A stretch of DNA of 64,000 nucleotides from Rhodoferax koreense (GCF_001955695.1 NZ_CP019236.1:3658001-3722000); one strand, 5' to 3'; counted from the first letter of the stretch, positions 29,182-38,662 are shown. A program made the numbers and translations. Notes: generated from the letters alone by a model not told the origin.

Positions 29182-30651
29182 ATGACGACGACCCAACCCC
29201 TGCGATTCATCCGGCGCGGCCAGACCGTGACGCTCGGCAATGTACCACCCACACGCACCCTTCTGGAGGTGCTGCGCGAGGACCTGCATGGCAGCGGCAC
29301 CAAGGAAGGCTGCGGCGAAGGCGACTGCGGCGCCTGCACCGTGGTGCTCGGCGCCGAGGAAGATGGCCGGTTGACCTACCGCGCCGTGAACAGTTGCATC
29401 CGCCTGGCGCATTCGGTGGACGGCATGGCGGTATGGACCGTGGAAGATCTGTCCGATACAGACGGCACGCTGCATCCGGCCCAGGAGGCCATGGTGCAGT
29501 GCCACGGCTCCCAATGCGGCTTCTGCACACCGGGCTTCGTGATGAGCCTGTTCGGCATGTACCAGAACCATGTGGCCAAGGGCGAGGCCATCGACCGCAA
29601 GCTGGCGCAGGAAGAACTCTCGGGCAACCTCTGCCGCTGCACCGGCTACCGTCCGATCCTGGACGCCGCACAGCACATGGCGACCCTGCCCGCCGCAACG
29701 GTAGACGAGCCTTCCTTGCTACGAAAATTGCAGCACCTTGCGCAATCCACGCCTGCACCGGAGGCCGATTCTTCTTATATTTCGCCCGAAACCCTGGCCG
29801 CGCTGTGCGAAGCCCGGGCCGCCCATCCCGAAGCGCAGATCGTCGCCGGCTGCACCGACGTCGGCCTGTGGATCACCAAGATGCACATGGAGTTCGAGCG
29901 TGTGCTGGATGTGACCCGGGCCGCAGAACTGCGCCGCATCGAAGACGGGCCCACCCACCTGTCGTTCGGCGCAGCCGTGCCCCTGCAGGACGCCTATGCC
30001 GCGCTGGTCGCCGACCGGCCGCAGCTCAAGTCCTTCGCCGCGCGTTTCGCCGGACTGCCGGTGCGCAACTCGGGCACGCTCGGCGGCAATGTGGCCAACG
30101 GTTCACCGATCGGTGACTCGATGCCGCTGCTGATCGCGCTCGGTGCGACGGTGGTGCTGGCCAGCATCCGCGGCACTCGGGAATTGCCGCTGGAAGCGCT
30201 CTACACCGGCTACCGCAAGAACGTGATGGCGGCCGACGAATTGCTGGCCTTCATCCGCGTGCCGAAGGCGCCCTCGCCCGCTGTGGAATTGATGAAGGTC
30301 TACAAGATCTCCAAGCGCTTCGACGACGACATCTCGGCCGTGTGCCTGGCACTGCGCCTGGTGCTCGACGGCGCGCTGGTGCGCAGCGCGTCCATCGGCG
30401 TCGGCGGCGTGGCTGCCACTCCGGTGCGCGCCGTGCGGACCGAAGCCGCCCTCACCGGCCAGCCCTGGACGGTGGACACGGTGCGGGACGCGATGGCCGT
30501 GCTGCGCGGCGAGTTCCAGCCGATCTCGGACATGCGCGCCTCCAGCGACTACCGCCGCGAGGTGCTCGGCAACCTGCTGCAGCGCTTCTGGCTGGAAAGC
30601 CAGGGCTGGCAGCAGGTCAACCTCGAATCCCTGACGCTGGAGGCCCTATGA
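29182..30651 (+). CDS. xdhA: Xanthine dehydrogenase small subunit (FeS and FAD)
   Basis: XdhA-type subunit of 489 residues carrying two [2Fe-2S] clusters and FAD. It passes electrons from the molybdenum centre of XdhB to NAD+. The ligands of the first cluster are Cys44, Cys49, Cys52 (GCGEGDCGAC) and Cys72; those of the second are Cys112, Cys115 (QCGFC), Cys151 and Cys153 (LCRC). The FAD domain follows, with VAGCTDVGLW and SGTLGGNVANGSPIGDSMP. Its stop overlaps the xdhB start (ATGA). The maturation factor XdhC is not in the window downstream. Confidence 0.95.
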   Translation: MTTTQPLRFIRRGQTVTLGNVPPTRTLLEVLREDLHGSGTKEGCGEGDCGACTVVLGAEEDGRLTYRAVNSCIRLAHSVDGMAVWTVEDLSDTDGTLHPAQEAMVQCHGSQCGFCTPGFVMSLFGMYQNHVAKGEAIDRKLAQEELSGNLCRCTGYRPILDAAQHMATLPAATVDEPSLLRKLQHLAQSTPAPEADSSYISPETLAALCEARAAHPEAQIVAGCTDVGLWITKMHMEFERVLDVTRAAELRRIEDGPTHLSFGAAVPLQDAYAALVADRPQLKSFAARFAGLPVRNSGTLGGNVANGSPIGDSMPLLIALGATVVLASIRGTRELPLEALYTGYRKNVMAADELLAFIRVPKAPSPAVELMKVYKISKRFDDDISAVCLALRLVLDGALVRSASIGVGGVAATPVRAVRTEAALTGQPWTVDTVRDAMAVLRGEFQPISDMRASSDYRREVLGNLLQRFWLESQGWQQVNLESLTLEAL

Positions 30652-33017
30652 ACGCTCCCGAAAAAGTGGTGATGGACGGCGCAGCGGCGGTGATCCCGGC
30701 GGCCGGCGTCTCGCGCTTCCATGAGAGCGCGCGCGCCCAGGTGGCCGGCGCGGCCCATTACATCGACGACCTGCCCGAGGTGCGCGGCACCCTGTTCGCC
30801 GCGCCGGTGATGTCCAACGTGGCCCATGGCCGGCTCGTCGGCATCGACGACACCGCAGCGCGCGCCATGCCGGGTGTGCGCGACATCGTCTACAGCCGCG
30901 ACGTGCCGGGCGACAAGATGCTGGCCGCCTTCGCCGGCGACGAGCCGGTGTTCGCCATCGACACGGTGCAGCACGTCGGCCAGGTGGTCGGGCTGGTGGT
31001 GGCCGACACCGTGATGGCCGCGCGGCGTGCGGCACGCAAGGTGAAGCTCGACATCGAAATCCTGCCCGCCATCCTCAGCGTGCACGAGGCACATGCCGCC
31101 CAAAGTTACGTGCTGCCGCCGGTGTTCGTCAAGCGCGGCGACGCGGCCCGGGCACTGTCGCGCGCACCGCACACGCTGGAAGGCACGCTCGAAATCGGCG
31201 GCCAGGAACACTTCTACCTCGAAGGCCAGGTGGCCTATGCGCTGCCGCAGGAGCAGAACCAGTGGCTGGTCCACAGCAGCACCCAGCACCCGGGCGAGGT
31301 GCAGCACTGGGTGGCGCATGCGCTGGGCCTGCACAACCACGCGGTGAAGGTGGAATGCCGGCGCATGGGCGGCGGCTTCGGTGGCAAGGAAACCCAGGCC
31401 GGCCACCTGGCCGTGTGGGCCGCGGTGGCGGCGCACAAGCTGCGCTGCCCGGTGAAGCTGCGCTTCGACCGCGACGACGACTTCATGGTCACCGGCAAGC
31501 GCCATCCCTTCGCCTACAAATACACCGTGGGCTTCGACGACAACGGCCTGCTCAGCGGCCTGAAGCTGTCGATGATGGCCAACTGCGGCTTCAGCGCCGA
31601 TTTGAGCGGCCCGGTGGCCGACCGCGCCGTGTTCCACGCCGACAACGCCTATTACCTGGCCGACGTGGACATCGCCTCATACCGCTGCAAGACCAACACC
31701 CAGAGCCACACGGCCTTCCGCGGCTTCGGCGGGCCGCAAGGGGTGATCGTCATCGAGAACATCCTCGGTGACATCGCGCGCGAACTCGGCCTGGACCCGC
31801 TGGCCGTGCGCCGCATCAACCTCTACGATGCCGCGCAACCGGTCGGCACACCCATCGACACCAGCCCCGAGGCGCGCAACCACACCCACTACGGCATGGC
31901 GGTGGAGGACAACATCCTGCATCCGCTGCTGGAGCGGCTGGAGGCTTCTTCGGCGTACCAGGCGCGGCGCAGCGCCATCGCGCTGTGGAACGCGAAGAGC
32001 CCGGTGATCAAGCGCGGCATCGCCATCACGCCGGTGAAGTTCGGCATCTCGTTCACCGCCACGCTGTTCAACCAGGCCGGCGCGCTGGTGCATGTCTACA
32101 CCGATGGCAGCGTGCAGGTGAACCACGGCGGCACCGAGATGGGCCAGGGCCTGAACACCAAGGTGGCGCAGATCGTGGCGGATGAACTGGGCGTGCCCTT
32201 CGAGCGCGTGATGGCCACGGCCAGCGATACCAGCAAGATCCCCAACGCTTCGGCCACCGCGGCCTCCAGCGGCACCGACCTCAACGGCCGCGCCGCCCAA
32301 TACGCCGCGCGCAACGTGCGCGACAACCTGGCGAGCTTCGTCTGCGGCCTGGACGGCTGCGGCGCGGGCGCGATCCGCTTCAAGGGCGGCCAGGTGATCT
32401 CGCCGGTGGCCACGCGCGACTTCACCGACGTGGTGCAGCGCGCCTATGCCAACCGCATCCAGCTCTGGAGCGACGGCTTCTACCGCACGCCCAAGATCCA
32501 TTACGACAAGGCCACGCTCACCGGCCGGCCGTTCTACTACTTCGCCTACGGCGCGGCGTGCAGCGAGGTGGCCATCGACATGCTCACCGGGGAAAGCCGG
32601 GTGCTGGCGGTGGACATCCTGCACGACGTGGGCACCTCGATCAACCCGGCCATCGACATCGGCCAGATCGAAGGCGGCTTCGTGCAGGGCATGGGCTGGC
32701 TCACCACCGAGCAACTGGTCTGGAACGAGAAGGGCTACCTCAGCACGCATGCGCCCAGCACCTACAAGATCCCGGCCACGGGCGACATCCCTGCGCGCTT
32801 CCAGGTCGAGTTGTGGCCCGAGGCCAACCGCGAGGACAACGTGTTCGGCAGCAAGGCCGTGGGCGAGCCGCCGTTCATGCTGGCCATCAGCGTCTACGAA
32901 GCGCTGAAGGAAGCCATCGCCGCCGCCCGGGGCGACGGCGCCAGGGTCTTGCTCATCGCGCCGGCCACAGCCGAGAACGTGTTGTGCGCGGTGATGCGGC
33001 CCGCGGGCGCCGACTGA
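30648..33017 (+). CDS. xdhB: Xanthine dehydrogenase large (molybdopterin) subunit
   Basis: Molybdenum-binding catalytic subunit, 789 residues from ATG 30648. It oxidises hypoxanthine to xanthine and xanthine to urate. The molybdopterin loop GGGFGGKE is at residues 241-248. FRGFGGPQG follows, then NHGGTEMGQGLNTK. The catalytic base is Glu740 in VGEPP, matching the essential glutamate of Rhodobacter XdhB. With the deaminase and purine transporter nearby, the substrate assignment is strong. Confidence 0.95.
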   Translation: MNAPEKVVMDGAAAVIPAAGVSRFHESARAQVAGAAHYIDDLPEVRGTLFAAPVMSNVAHGRLVGIDDTAARAMPGVRDIVYSRDVPGDKMLAAFAGDEPVFAIDTVQHVGQVVGLVVADTVMAARRAARKVKLDIEILPAILSVHEAHAAQSYVLPPVFVKRGDAARALSRAPHTLEGTLEIGGQEHFYLEGQVAYALPQEQNQWLVHSSTQHPGEVQHWVAHALGLHNHAVKVECRRMGGGFGGKETQAGHLAVWAAVAAHKLRCPVKLRFDRDDDFMVTGKRHPFAYKYTVGFDDNGLLSGLKLSMMANCGFSADLSGPVADRAVFHADNAYYLADVDIASYRCKTNTQSHTAFRGFGGPQGVIVIENILGDIARELGLDPLAVRRINLYDAAQPVGTPIDTSPEARNHTHYGMAVEDNILHPLLERLEASSAYQARRSAIALWNAKSPVIKRGIAITPVKFGISFTATLFNQAGALVHVYTDGSVQVNHGGTEMGQGLNTKVAQIVADELGVPFERVMATASDTSKIPNASATAASSGTDLNGRAAQYAARNVRDNLASFVCGLDGCGAGAIRFKGGQVISPVATRDFTDVVQRAYANRIQLWSDGFYRTPKIHYDKATLTGRPFYYFAYGAACSEVAIDMLTGESRVLAVDILHDVGTSINPAIDIGQIEGGFVQGMGWLTTEQLVWNEKGYLSTHAPSTYKIPATGDIPARFQVELWPEANREDNVFGSKAVGEPPFMLAISVYEALKEAIAAARGDGARVLLIAPATAENVLCAVMRPAGAD

Positions 33018-33068
33018 CGGCGCTCAGGCCACCGGCGACGCAGGGGCTCCTCCCGCGCGACGGCCTCC

Positions 33069-33074
33069 TAGAAT
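33069..33074 (+). promoter_or_regulatory. -10 candidate for the thioesterase gene
   Basis: TAGAAT lies 31 bases before the ATG at 33106, and a GGAG (33093-33096) ribosome-binding site precedes the start. No clear -35 is visible. Confidence 0.35.
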
Positions 33075-33105
33075 AGGACGCCGCCCATCCCCGGAGATCG
33101 ATTTC

Positions 33106-33642
33106 ATGTCCGCCGTCCCGTCGCCCGCCACCCGCCCTGCCACGCCCGCCGCGGCGAGCCGCACCGTGGTGCACACCGTCCGTGTCGAATTCGGCGACTG
33201 CGATCCGGCCGGTATCGTGTGGTTTCCCAATTTTTTCCGCTGGATCGATGCGGCCTCGCGCAACTTCTTCACCGCCTGCGGCGTGCCGCCGTGGCACCAG
33301 CTCGAAGCCACGACCGGTGTGCTCGGTACGCCGCTGGTCGACACCAGGTCTCGCTTTGTCAACAGCGCGAGCTACGGCGACGTGCTCGACATCCACGTGC
33401 AGGTGAGCGAATGGCGCGGCAAGAGCTTCGTGATGCGGTACCACCTGCTGCGCGGCCAGGGCAGCGAGGGCAATAGCAATGGCAATGACGATGGCGCCAC
33501 GCTGATCATGGAATGCGAGGAAGTGCGCATCTTCGCCGCGCGCCGCCCGCCCGGTGAAGGCGGCGGGGCTGGTGGCAGTGCGAACGGCAACGGCATCCGC
33601 GCCGTGCCCATCCCTGAAGACATCCGCCGCATGTGCGCATGA
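33106..33642 (+). CDS. 4-hydroxybenzoyl-CoA thioesterase-like acyl-CoA thioesterase
   Basis: Hot-dog-fold thioesterase of 178 residues. The segment [19 protein letters not shown] (about 28-46) closely follows the Pseudomonas CBS-3 4-hydroxybenzoyl-CoA thioesterase. Asp33 is the catalytic aspartate, and [11 protein letters not shown] and [11 protein letters not shown] continue the likeness. Release of 4-hydroxybenzoate would feed protocatechuate catabolism, but the gene lies 25 kb from the pmd operon. Two low-complexity Gly/Asn/Ser inserts (about 122-133 and 148-163) are unusual. It overlaps the AraC gene by 4 bases. Confidence 0.82.
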   Translation: MSAVPSPATRPATPAAASRTVVHTVRVEFGDCDPAGIVWFPNFFRWIDAASRNFFTACGVPPWHQLEATTGVLGTPLVDTRSRFVNSASYGDVLDIHVQVSEWRGKSFVMRYHLLRGQGSEGNSNGNDDGATLIMECEEVRIFAARRPPGEGGGAGGSANGNGIRAVPIPEDIRRMCA

Positions 33643-34346
33643 GCCCTGCCCGCACTGCATCCACACCCCCGCCCGGCGCGCGTTGCACCGTGCGTCGCTA
33701 CAGCGGCGAATACGCGGCCCATGCGCATGAGCATGCCCAGCTCATGTTCGCGCTCAACGGCCGCATGGAGCTCGAGATCGAGGGCCGTGCCGCCTTTGCC
33801 GACACCAGCAGCGGCGTGATCATCCCGGCCGGCATGGCCCACGGCTTCCTCGCCCCGCCCGATGCACGCATGCTGGTGGTGGATGCACCCGCCTCCCGCG
33901 CGACGGATCGCCTGCAACGCTTCGCGGTGACCGCTGCCTGCCGCGACCTGGCGATCGGTGGCTCGCGGGGCGATCGGGCCGACACCGGCCTGCAGGTCCT
34001 GCTGGCGGCACCGCAGGTGCTGCTGCGCCGCACGATCGACCTGGCCCGGCTCGATGCCGCGCTCGACGCCGCTCTGCACGCGCCCTGGACCAATGCCGCG
34101 ATGGCGGCGCTGTTCCACCTGAGCCCGCAGCGCTTCCACGCGCGTTTGCTGGAACTCACCGGCAGCACCCCCCAGGCCTATCTGCGTGCGCGGCGGCTGG
34201 CCGAAGCGATGTTGCTGGTGGCGCATGGCATGGCATTGGAGGCGGTGGCGCTGCAGGTCGGCTACAGCTCGGCCAGCGCCCTTGGCGTGGCCCTGAAACG
34301 CGAACGCGGCCTGGGCGCGCGGCGGCTGCGCGGTCGCGAAGCCTGA
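33639..34346 (+). CDS. AraC-family transcriptional regulator
   Basis: Regulator of 235 residues starting at the ATGA overlap with the thioesterase; GTG 33633 would add two residues. The N-terminal half is a cupin ([32 protein letters not shown]). The C-terminal half has the double HTH of AraC proteins: [30 protein letters not shown], then [24 protein letters not shown]. It probably senses a small ligand and controls the thioesterase or the Bug gene that ends 3 bases from it on the other strand. The target is unknown. Confidence 0.85.
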   Translation: MSPARTASTPPPGARCTVRRYSGEYAAHAHEHAQLMFALNGRMELEIEGRAAFADTSSGVIIPAGMAHGFLAPPDARMLVVDAPASRATDRLQRFAVTAACRDLAIGGSRGDRADTGLQVLLAAPQVLLRRTIDLARLDAALDAALHAPWTNAAMAALFHLSPQRFHARLLELTGSTPQAYLRARRLAEAMLLVAHGMALEAVALQVGYSSASALGVALKRERGLGARRLRGREA

Positions 34347-34349
34347 GCC

Positions 34350-35297
34350 CTACTGCTTCAGGCCGAGCTTGGTGATCAGCGCCCTGTAGGCCGCGTGGTC
34401 CTTGGCCATCACCGTGCGGAAACCGTCGCCGTCCGCATAGGCGTAGCCCATGTTCTGACGGTCGAGCGCCTCCAGCAGGCTCGGCTCGTTGGCGATCTTG
34501 ACGGTGGCCGCGCGCAGTACTTCGACGATCTCCGGTGGCGTGGCCTTGTTCACGGCCAGCCCGCGCCAGGTGCCCATCGAGATGTCGATGTTGCGCTCCT
34601 TCAGCGTGGGCACGTTCTCGAAGCCCTTGATGCGCTGGTCCGACATCACCGCCAGGGTCTTCAGCTTGCCCGTGGAGGTGTAGGTGTAGACCTCGGCGGC
34701 ACTCACCGTGATGGCGTCGATGTGTCCGCCCAGCAGCGCCAGCGACGCGGGTGCCGCGCCGGTGAACGGGATGTGGTTGAACTTGACGCCGGTCTTGTCC
34801 TCGATGGCCGCGGCCGACAGGTGCCAGGTCGAACCGTTGCCGGCATTGCCGACGCTCAACACCTTGGTCCTCGCCGCGGCAAGGAATTCCTCGACCGTGT
34901 TCCACGGCGCATCGGCGCGCACGGTAAGCCCGGCCGGGTCGTAGTTCAGCCGCGCGATCGGCGTGAAATCCTCGTAGGTGATCTTGGTGAGGCCCATGTT
35001 GGGCTGGGTCATGAGATCGGTGGCGAGCAGCACGATCTTGTAGCCGTCTGGCTTGTTGTTGATCACGTCGGCCCAGCCGATCGCGCCAGCCGCGCCGGGC
35101 TTGTTGATGACGATCAGCGGCTGGGCCAGATGTTTGGTGGCAGCCTGCGCGAAGGCCCGGCCGAGCACGTCGGTGCCGCCGCCGGCGGGGTACGGGACGA
35201 TCAGTTCGATGGGTTTGGTGGGATAGGTCTGGGCGGGGGCCTGGACCGAGATGGTCATGGCGCACAGCAGGGAGGCGAACAGGGCGGGGGTCTTCAT
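34350..35297 (-). CDS. Bug/TctC-family periplasmic solute receptor (second copy)
   Basis: Tripartite tricarboxylate transporter receptor of 315 residues from ATG 35297. The signal peptide ends near APAQT, and the mature start PTKPIELIVPYPAGGGTDVLGR is typical. Later segments VINKPGAAGAIGW, NAGNGSTWHLSAA and PFTGAAPASLALLGGHID match the Bug fold. No TctA/TctB genes are near. It is on the same strand as the second Liv operon, 91 bases after livM, and convergent with the AraC gene. The ligand is unknown. Confidence 0.9.
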   Translation of the reverse strand: MKTPALFASLLCAMTISVQAPAQTYPTKPIELIVPYPAGGGTDVLGRAFAQAATKHLAQPLIVINKPGAAGAIGWADVINNKPDGYKIVLLATDLMTQPNMGLTKITYEDFTPIARLNYDPAGLTVRADAPWNTVEEFLAAARTKVLSVGNAGNGSTWHLSAAAIEDKTGVKFNHIPFTGAAPASLALLGGHIDAITVSAAEVYTYTSTGKLKTLAVMSDQRIKGFENVPTLKERNIDISMGTWRGLAVNKATPPEIVEVLRAATVKIANEPSLLEALDRQNMGYAYADGDGFRTVMAKDHAAYRALITKLGLKQ

Positions 35298-35388
35298 CGA
35301 TGTCTCTAGGTGTTGTGGATGGTGGGCGGGAAGAGTCTGCTTTTCAGCGTTTTCAGTGCATGTTGAGTCCTTCGCCAACCAAGACCTG

Positions 35389-36369
35389 CTACTTCCGGCC
35401 GCGAAGTCGCTCGCCGAGGGCGATGATCTCCCCCATGATCCCGCGCCTGAAGGCCAACACACAGATCACGAAAATCAGCCCCGTGACCATCGTCACCGAT
35501 TCACCCAGCGTGTTGAACCATTCGATCCCGCTGATACCGGCAATCGCATGCCCCAGTTCCCCGATCTTGTTCTCCAGCAGCACGACCACGGCCGAGCCCA
35601 GCAGCGGCCCTGACAGGGTGCCGAGACCGCCGACCAGGGTCATCAGGATCACCTGCCCCGAAGCCGTCCAGTGCACATCGCTCAAGGTGGCAAAGCCCAG
35701 CACCAGCGTCTTCAACGATCCGGCCAGACCGGCCAGTGCCGCCGACAGCACGAAGGCCAGCAGCTTGAAGCGGCTCGTGTCGTAACCCAGCGAAATCGCG
35801 CGCGGTTCGTTCTCCTTGATGCCCTTGAGCACCTGGCCGAACGGCGAATGGATGGTGCGCACGATGAGCAGAAACGCCGCCACCACCACGGCCAGCGTGA
35901 CGTAGTACATCGTCAGGTCGTTCTGCAGGTCGATCAGGCCGAACAGCTTGCCGCGCGGCACACCCTGCAGGCCGTCTTCCCCGCCGGTGAACTTGGCCTG
36001 CAGCGCGACGAAGAACATCATCTGCGCCAGCGCCAGCGTGATCATCGCGAAATAGATGCCCTGGCGACGGATCGCCAGCACACCGAAAATCCAGCCGAGG
36101 AAGGCCCCCGCGAGCGTGCCGAGCACCAGGCCGATCTCGGGTGTCAGGCCCCAGACCTTCATCGCGTAGCCGGCCACGTAGGCCGAGCCGCCGAGGAAGG
36201 CCGCGTGGCCGAACGACAGCAGGCCGGTATAGCCCAGCAGCAGGTTGAAGGCCGAGGCGAACAGCGCGAAGCACAGCAGCTTCATCACGAAGACCGGATA
36301 GGCCCCGAGCGCCGGCGCCAGGAGCAGTGCCAACAACAGCACGAGGTAGCCAATGGTGGTTTTTTTCAT
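35389..36369 (-). CDS. livM: Branched-chain amino acid-type ABC transporter permease LivM (second system)
   Basis: Inner-membrane permease of 326 residues from ATG 36369. LivM marks are NLLLGYTGLLSFGHAAFLGGSAYVAGYAMK (about 42-71), AIRRQGIYFAMITLALAQMMFF and LVGGLGTLSGPLLGSAVV. It is the last Liv gene in this operon, separated from livH by 93 bases that hold a dispersed repeat. Substrate unknown; many such systems take amides, urea or aromatic acids. Confidence 0.92.
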   Translation of the reverse strand: MKKTTIGYLVLLLALLLAPALGAYPVFVMKLLCFALFASAFNLLLGYTGLLSFGHAAFLGGSAYVAGYAMKVWGLTPEIGLVLGTLAGAFLGWIFGVLAIRRQGIYFAMITLALAQMMFFVALQAKFTGGEDGLQGVPRGKLFGLIDLQNDLTMYYVTLAVVVAAFLLIVRTIHSPFGQVLKGIKENEPRAISLGYDTSRFKLLAFVLSAALAGLAGSLKTLVLGFATLSDVHWTASGQVILMTLVGGLGTLSGPLLGSAVVVLLENKIGELGHAIAGISGIEWFNTLGESVTMVTGLIFVICVLAFRRGIMGEIIALGERLRGRK

Positions 36370-36450
36370 ACTGCTGGGCCGCCCCAAGGTATGAAGCGCC
36401 CCCTCGGGGGGCAAAGAGCTACACGCAGTGAGCGAATGTGGGGGTGATTT
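36370..36450. repeat. Dispersed intergenic repeat, copy 2
   Basis: In minus orientation this reads ACCCCCA, TCGCTCACTGCGTGT and then GCCCCCCGAGGGGGC, a strong hairpin (36396-36412 on the plus strand). The first two parts match the repeat at 13022-13130. It fills the livH-livM gap, where the hairpin could stabilise or trim the operon message. Boundaries are approximate. Confidence 0.65.
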
Positions 36451-36462
36451 TTCATGTCCGTC

Positions 36463-37338
36463 CTACCTCTCTTTGCCGAACAGGCCGGCGGGACGGATCA
36501 GCAGCACGATGACCATGATGACGAACACCACGGTCGACGAGGCTTCGGGATAGAACACCTTGGTGAACCCTTCGATGATGCCCAGGCCGAGGCCGGTGAG
36601 GATGGAGCCCATGATCGAGCCCATGCCGCCGATCACCACCACGGCGAAGACGACGATGATGAGGTTCTGCCCCATCAGCGGAGACACCTGGATCACCGGC
36701 GCGGCCAGCACACCGGCAAAGGCGGCCAGCGCGGCGCCGAAGGCATAGGTGAGCGTGACCATCAGCGGCACGTTGATGCCGAAGGCTTCCACCAGCCGCG
36801 GATTCTCGGTGCCGGCGCGCAGGTAGGCGCCGAGCTTGGTCTTCTCGATCACGAACCAGGTCGCGAAACACACGACCAGCGATGCCGCCACCACCCACGC
36901 ACGGTAGTTGGGCAGCACCATGAAGCCCAGGTTGGTCGAGCCGTCGAGCAGGTCGGGCGCGTCGTAGCCCAGGCCCGAGACGCCGTACACGGAGCGGAAC
37001 GCACCTTCGATCAGCAGGGTCAGGCCCAGCGTGAGCAGCAGGCCGTAGAGATGGTCGAGCTTGTAGATCCAGCGCAGCAACAGCTTCTCGATCAACACGC
37101 CGAAGACACCGACGATGACCGGCGCGGCGGCCAGCATCACCCAGTAGTTGATCTCGAAATAATTCATGCCCATCCAGGTGAGGATGGCACCCATCATGAA
37201 CAGCGCGCCGTGCGCGAAGTTGATGACGTTCAGCAGCCCGAAGATGACCGCCAGGCCCAGGCTCAGGATGGCATAGAAGGAGCCGTTCACCAGCCCCAGC
37301 AGGAGCTGGCTCAGAAGGCCTGGGAGGGAGATCGTCAT
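36463..37338 (-). CDS. livH: Branched-chain amino acid-type ABC transporter permease LivH (second system)
   Basis: Inner-membrane permease of 291 residues. LivH marks are GLVNGSFYAILSLGLAVIFGLLNVINFAHGALFMMGA near the N-terminus and VVIGGMGSIMGSILTGLGLGIIEG near the C-terminus. It lies downstream of livK on the same strand after a gap holding a REP-like hairpin. Confidence 0.93.
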   Translation of the reverse strand: MTISLPGLLSQLLLGLVNGSFYAILSLGLAVIFGLLNVINFAHGALFMMGAILTWMGMNYFEINYWVMLAAAPVIVGVFGVLIEKLLLRWIYKLDHLYGLLLTLGLTLLIEGAFRSVYGVSGLGYDAPDLLDGSTNLGFMVLPNYRAWVVAASLVVCFATWFVIEKTKLGAYLRAGTENPRLVEAFGINVPLMVTLTYAFGAALAAFAGVLAAPVIQVSPLMGQNLIIVVFAVVVIGGMGSIMGSILTGLGLGIIEGFTKVFYPEASSTVVFVIMVIVLLIRPAGLFGKER

Positions 37339-37364
37339 GGGTGGGAAACGTTATCGGTCTGGCC

Positions 37365-37388
37365 CCCTCTCCCGTACGCGGGAGAGGG
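37365..37388. repeat. REP-like palindrome in the livK-livH gap
   Basis: CCCTCTCCC (37365-37373) and GGGAGAGGG (37380-37388) form a perfect 9-bp stem with a 6-base loop. TTGGCGTGAGGG follows, the wording of a REP/BIME-type element common in many proteobacterial genomes. It lies inside an operon, so it may act as an RNA stabiliser or partial attenuator rather than a terminator; there is no T-run. Confidence 0.7.
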
Positions 37389-37411
37389 TTGGCGTGAGGG
37401 CGGGATCGTCC

Positions 37412-38608
37412 TTACTTCCACAAGGCGCATTTCGTCTCGGCCTTGGTCGTAAACACCTGGTCACCCGGCAGCACCTTCATGACCTTCAGGTAGTCCCAGG
37501 GCTGCTTGGATTCGGCCGGCGACTTGACCTGCACCAGGTACATGTCGTGGACGAAGCTGCCATCGGCGCGAATCTGGCCCTTGCCGTAGAAGTCGTCGAT
37601 CTTCACGCTCTTGAGCTGGGCCATGACCTTGTCGGCATCGGTCGTCTTGGCGGCTTCGACGGCCTTGAGGTAGTTCATCGTGGCCGAGTAGTCGGCGGCC
37701 TGCACGTCGGTCGGCATGCGCTTCATCTTGTCGAAGAATTTCTTCGACCAGGCGCGGGTCTTGTCGTTCAGGTCCCAGTAGAAGCTGGTGGTGTGCAGCA
37801 GGCCTTCGGTGTTCTTCAGGCCCAGGCTGTGGATGTCGGAGAGGAACACCAGCAGGCCGGCGGTCTTCATCGTCTTGTTGATGCCGAATTCCTTGGCCGC
37901 CTTGATCGAGTTGATGGTGTCGCCACCGGCGTTGGCCAGGCCCAGGATCTGCGCCTTGGAATTCTGCGCCTGCAGCAGGAAGGACGAGAAATCGGACGCG
38001 TTCAGCGGATGGCGCACCGCACCCAGCACCGTGCCACCCTTCTCCTTGACGATCTTGGTGGTGTCGGCTTCCAGCGCCTGGCCGAAAGCGTAGTCGGCGG
38101 TGATGAAGAACCAGTTCTTGCCGCCCTGGTCGACCACCGCGCCGCCCGTGCCCTTGGCCAGCGCCACGGTGTCGTAGGCGTAGTGGATGGTGTAGGGGGT
38201 GCACTGCTCGTTGGTCAGCGCGGAGGTGCCGGCGCCGTTGTTGAAGTACACGCGCTTCTTCTCTTCGGCCACCTTGGCCATGGCCAGCGCCGTGCCGGAG
38301 TTGGTGCCGCCGAAGACCATGGTCACACCCGCGGTGTCGATCCATTCGCGGGCCTTGGAGGCGGCGATGTCCGGCTTGTTCTGGTGGTCGGCGGACATCA
38401 GCTCGATCGGCTGGCCCAGCACCTTGCCGCCGAAGTCGTCGATGGCCATCTGGATCGCCGTGGCGCCGCCCTTGCCTTCCACGTCAGAGTAGAGGCTTGA
38501 CATGTCGGTGATGAAACCGATCTTCACCTTCTCCTGCGCATGGGCCACGCCGGAAGCCAGGCCTACGACGGCCAGCAGGCCGGTCAGAACGCTGAGTTTG
38601 TATTTCAT
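37412..38608 (-). CDS. livK: Branched-chain amino acid-type ABC transporter substrate-binding protein (second system)
   Basis: Periplasmic receptor of 398 residues (Peripla_BP_6). The signal peptide ends at VAHAQ (residue about 25), followed by KVKIGFITDMSSLYSDVEGKGG. Later segments are VFGGTNSGTALAMAKVA, NNGAGTSALTNEQC and WFFITADYAFGQALEADTTKIV. The SDVEG-type motif and the Cys-containing C-terminus (ETKCALWK) occur in receptors for aromatic or organic acids as well as amino acids. It follows livF by 54 bases, so the receptor is in the middle of the operon. Confidence 0.92.
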   Translation of the reverse strand: MKYKLSVLTGLLAVVGLASGVAHAQEKVKIGFITDMSSLYSDVEGKGGATAIQMAIDDFGGKVLGQPIELMSADHQNKPDIAASKAREWIDTAGVTMVFGGTNSGTALAMAKVAEEKKRVYFNNGAGTSALTNEQCTPYTIHYAYDTVALAKGTGGAVVDQGGKNWFFITADYAFGQALEADTTKIVKEKGGTVLGAVRHPLNASDFSSFLLQAQNSKAQILGLANAGGDTINSIKAAKEFGINKTMKTAGLLVFLSDIHSLGLKNTEGLLHTTSFYWDLNDKTRAWSKKFFDKMKRMPTDVQAADYSATMNYLKAVEAAKTTDADKVMAQLKSVKIDDFYGKGQIRADGSFVHDMYLVQVKSPAESKQPWDYLKVMKVLPGDQVFTTKAETKCALWK

Positions 38609-38662
38609 GATGGTCTCTCTTGTCTCTGGGTTGTTGAACGGGTGGATCGGAAAGGCTGCGAG

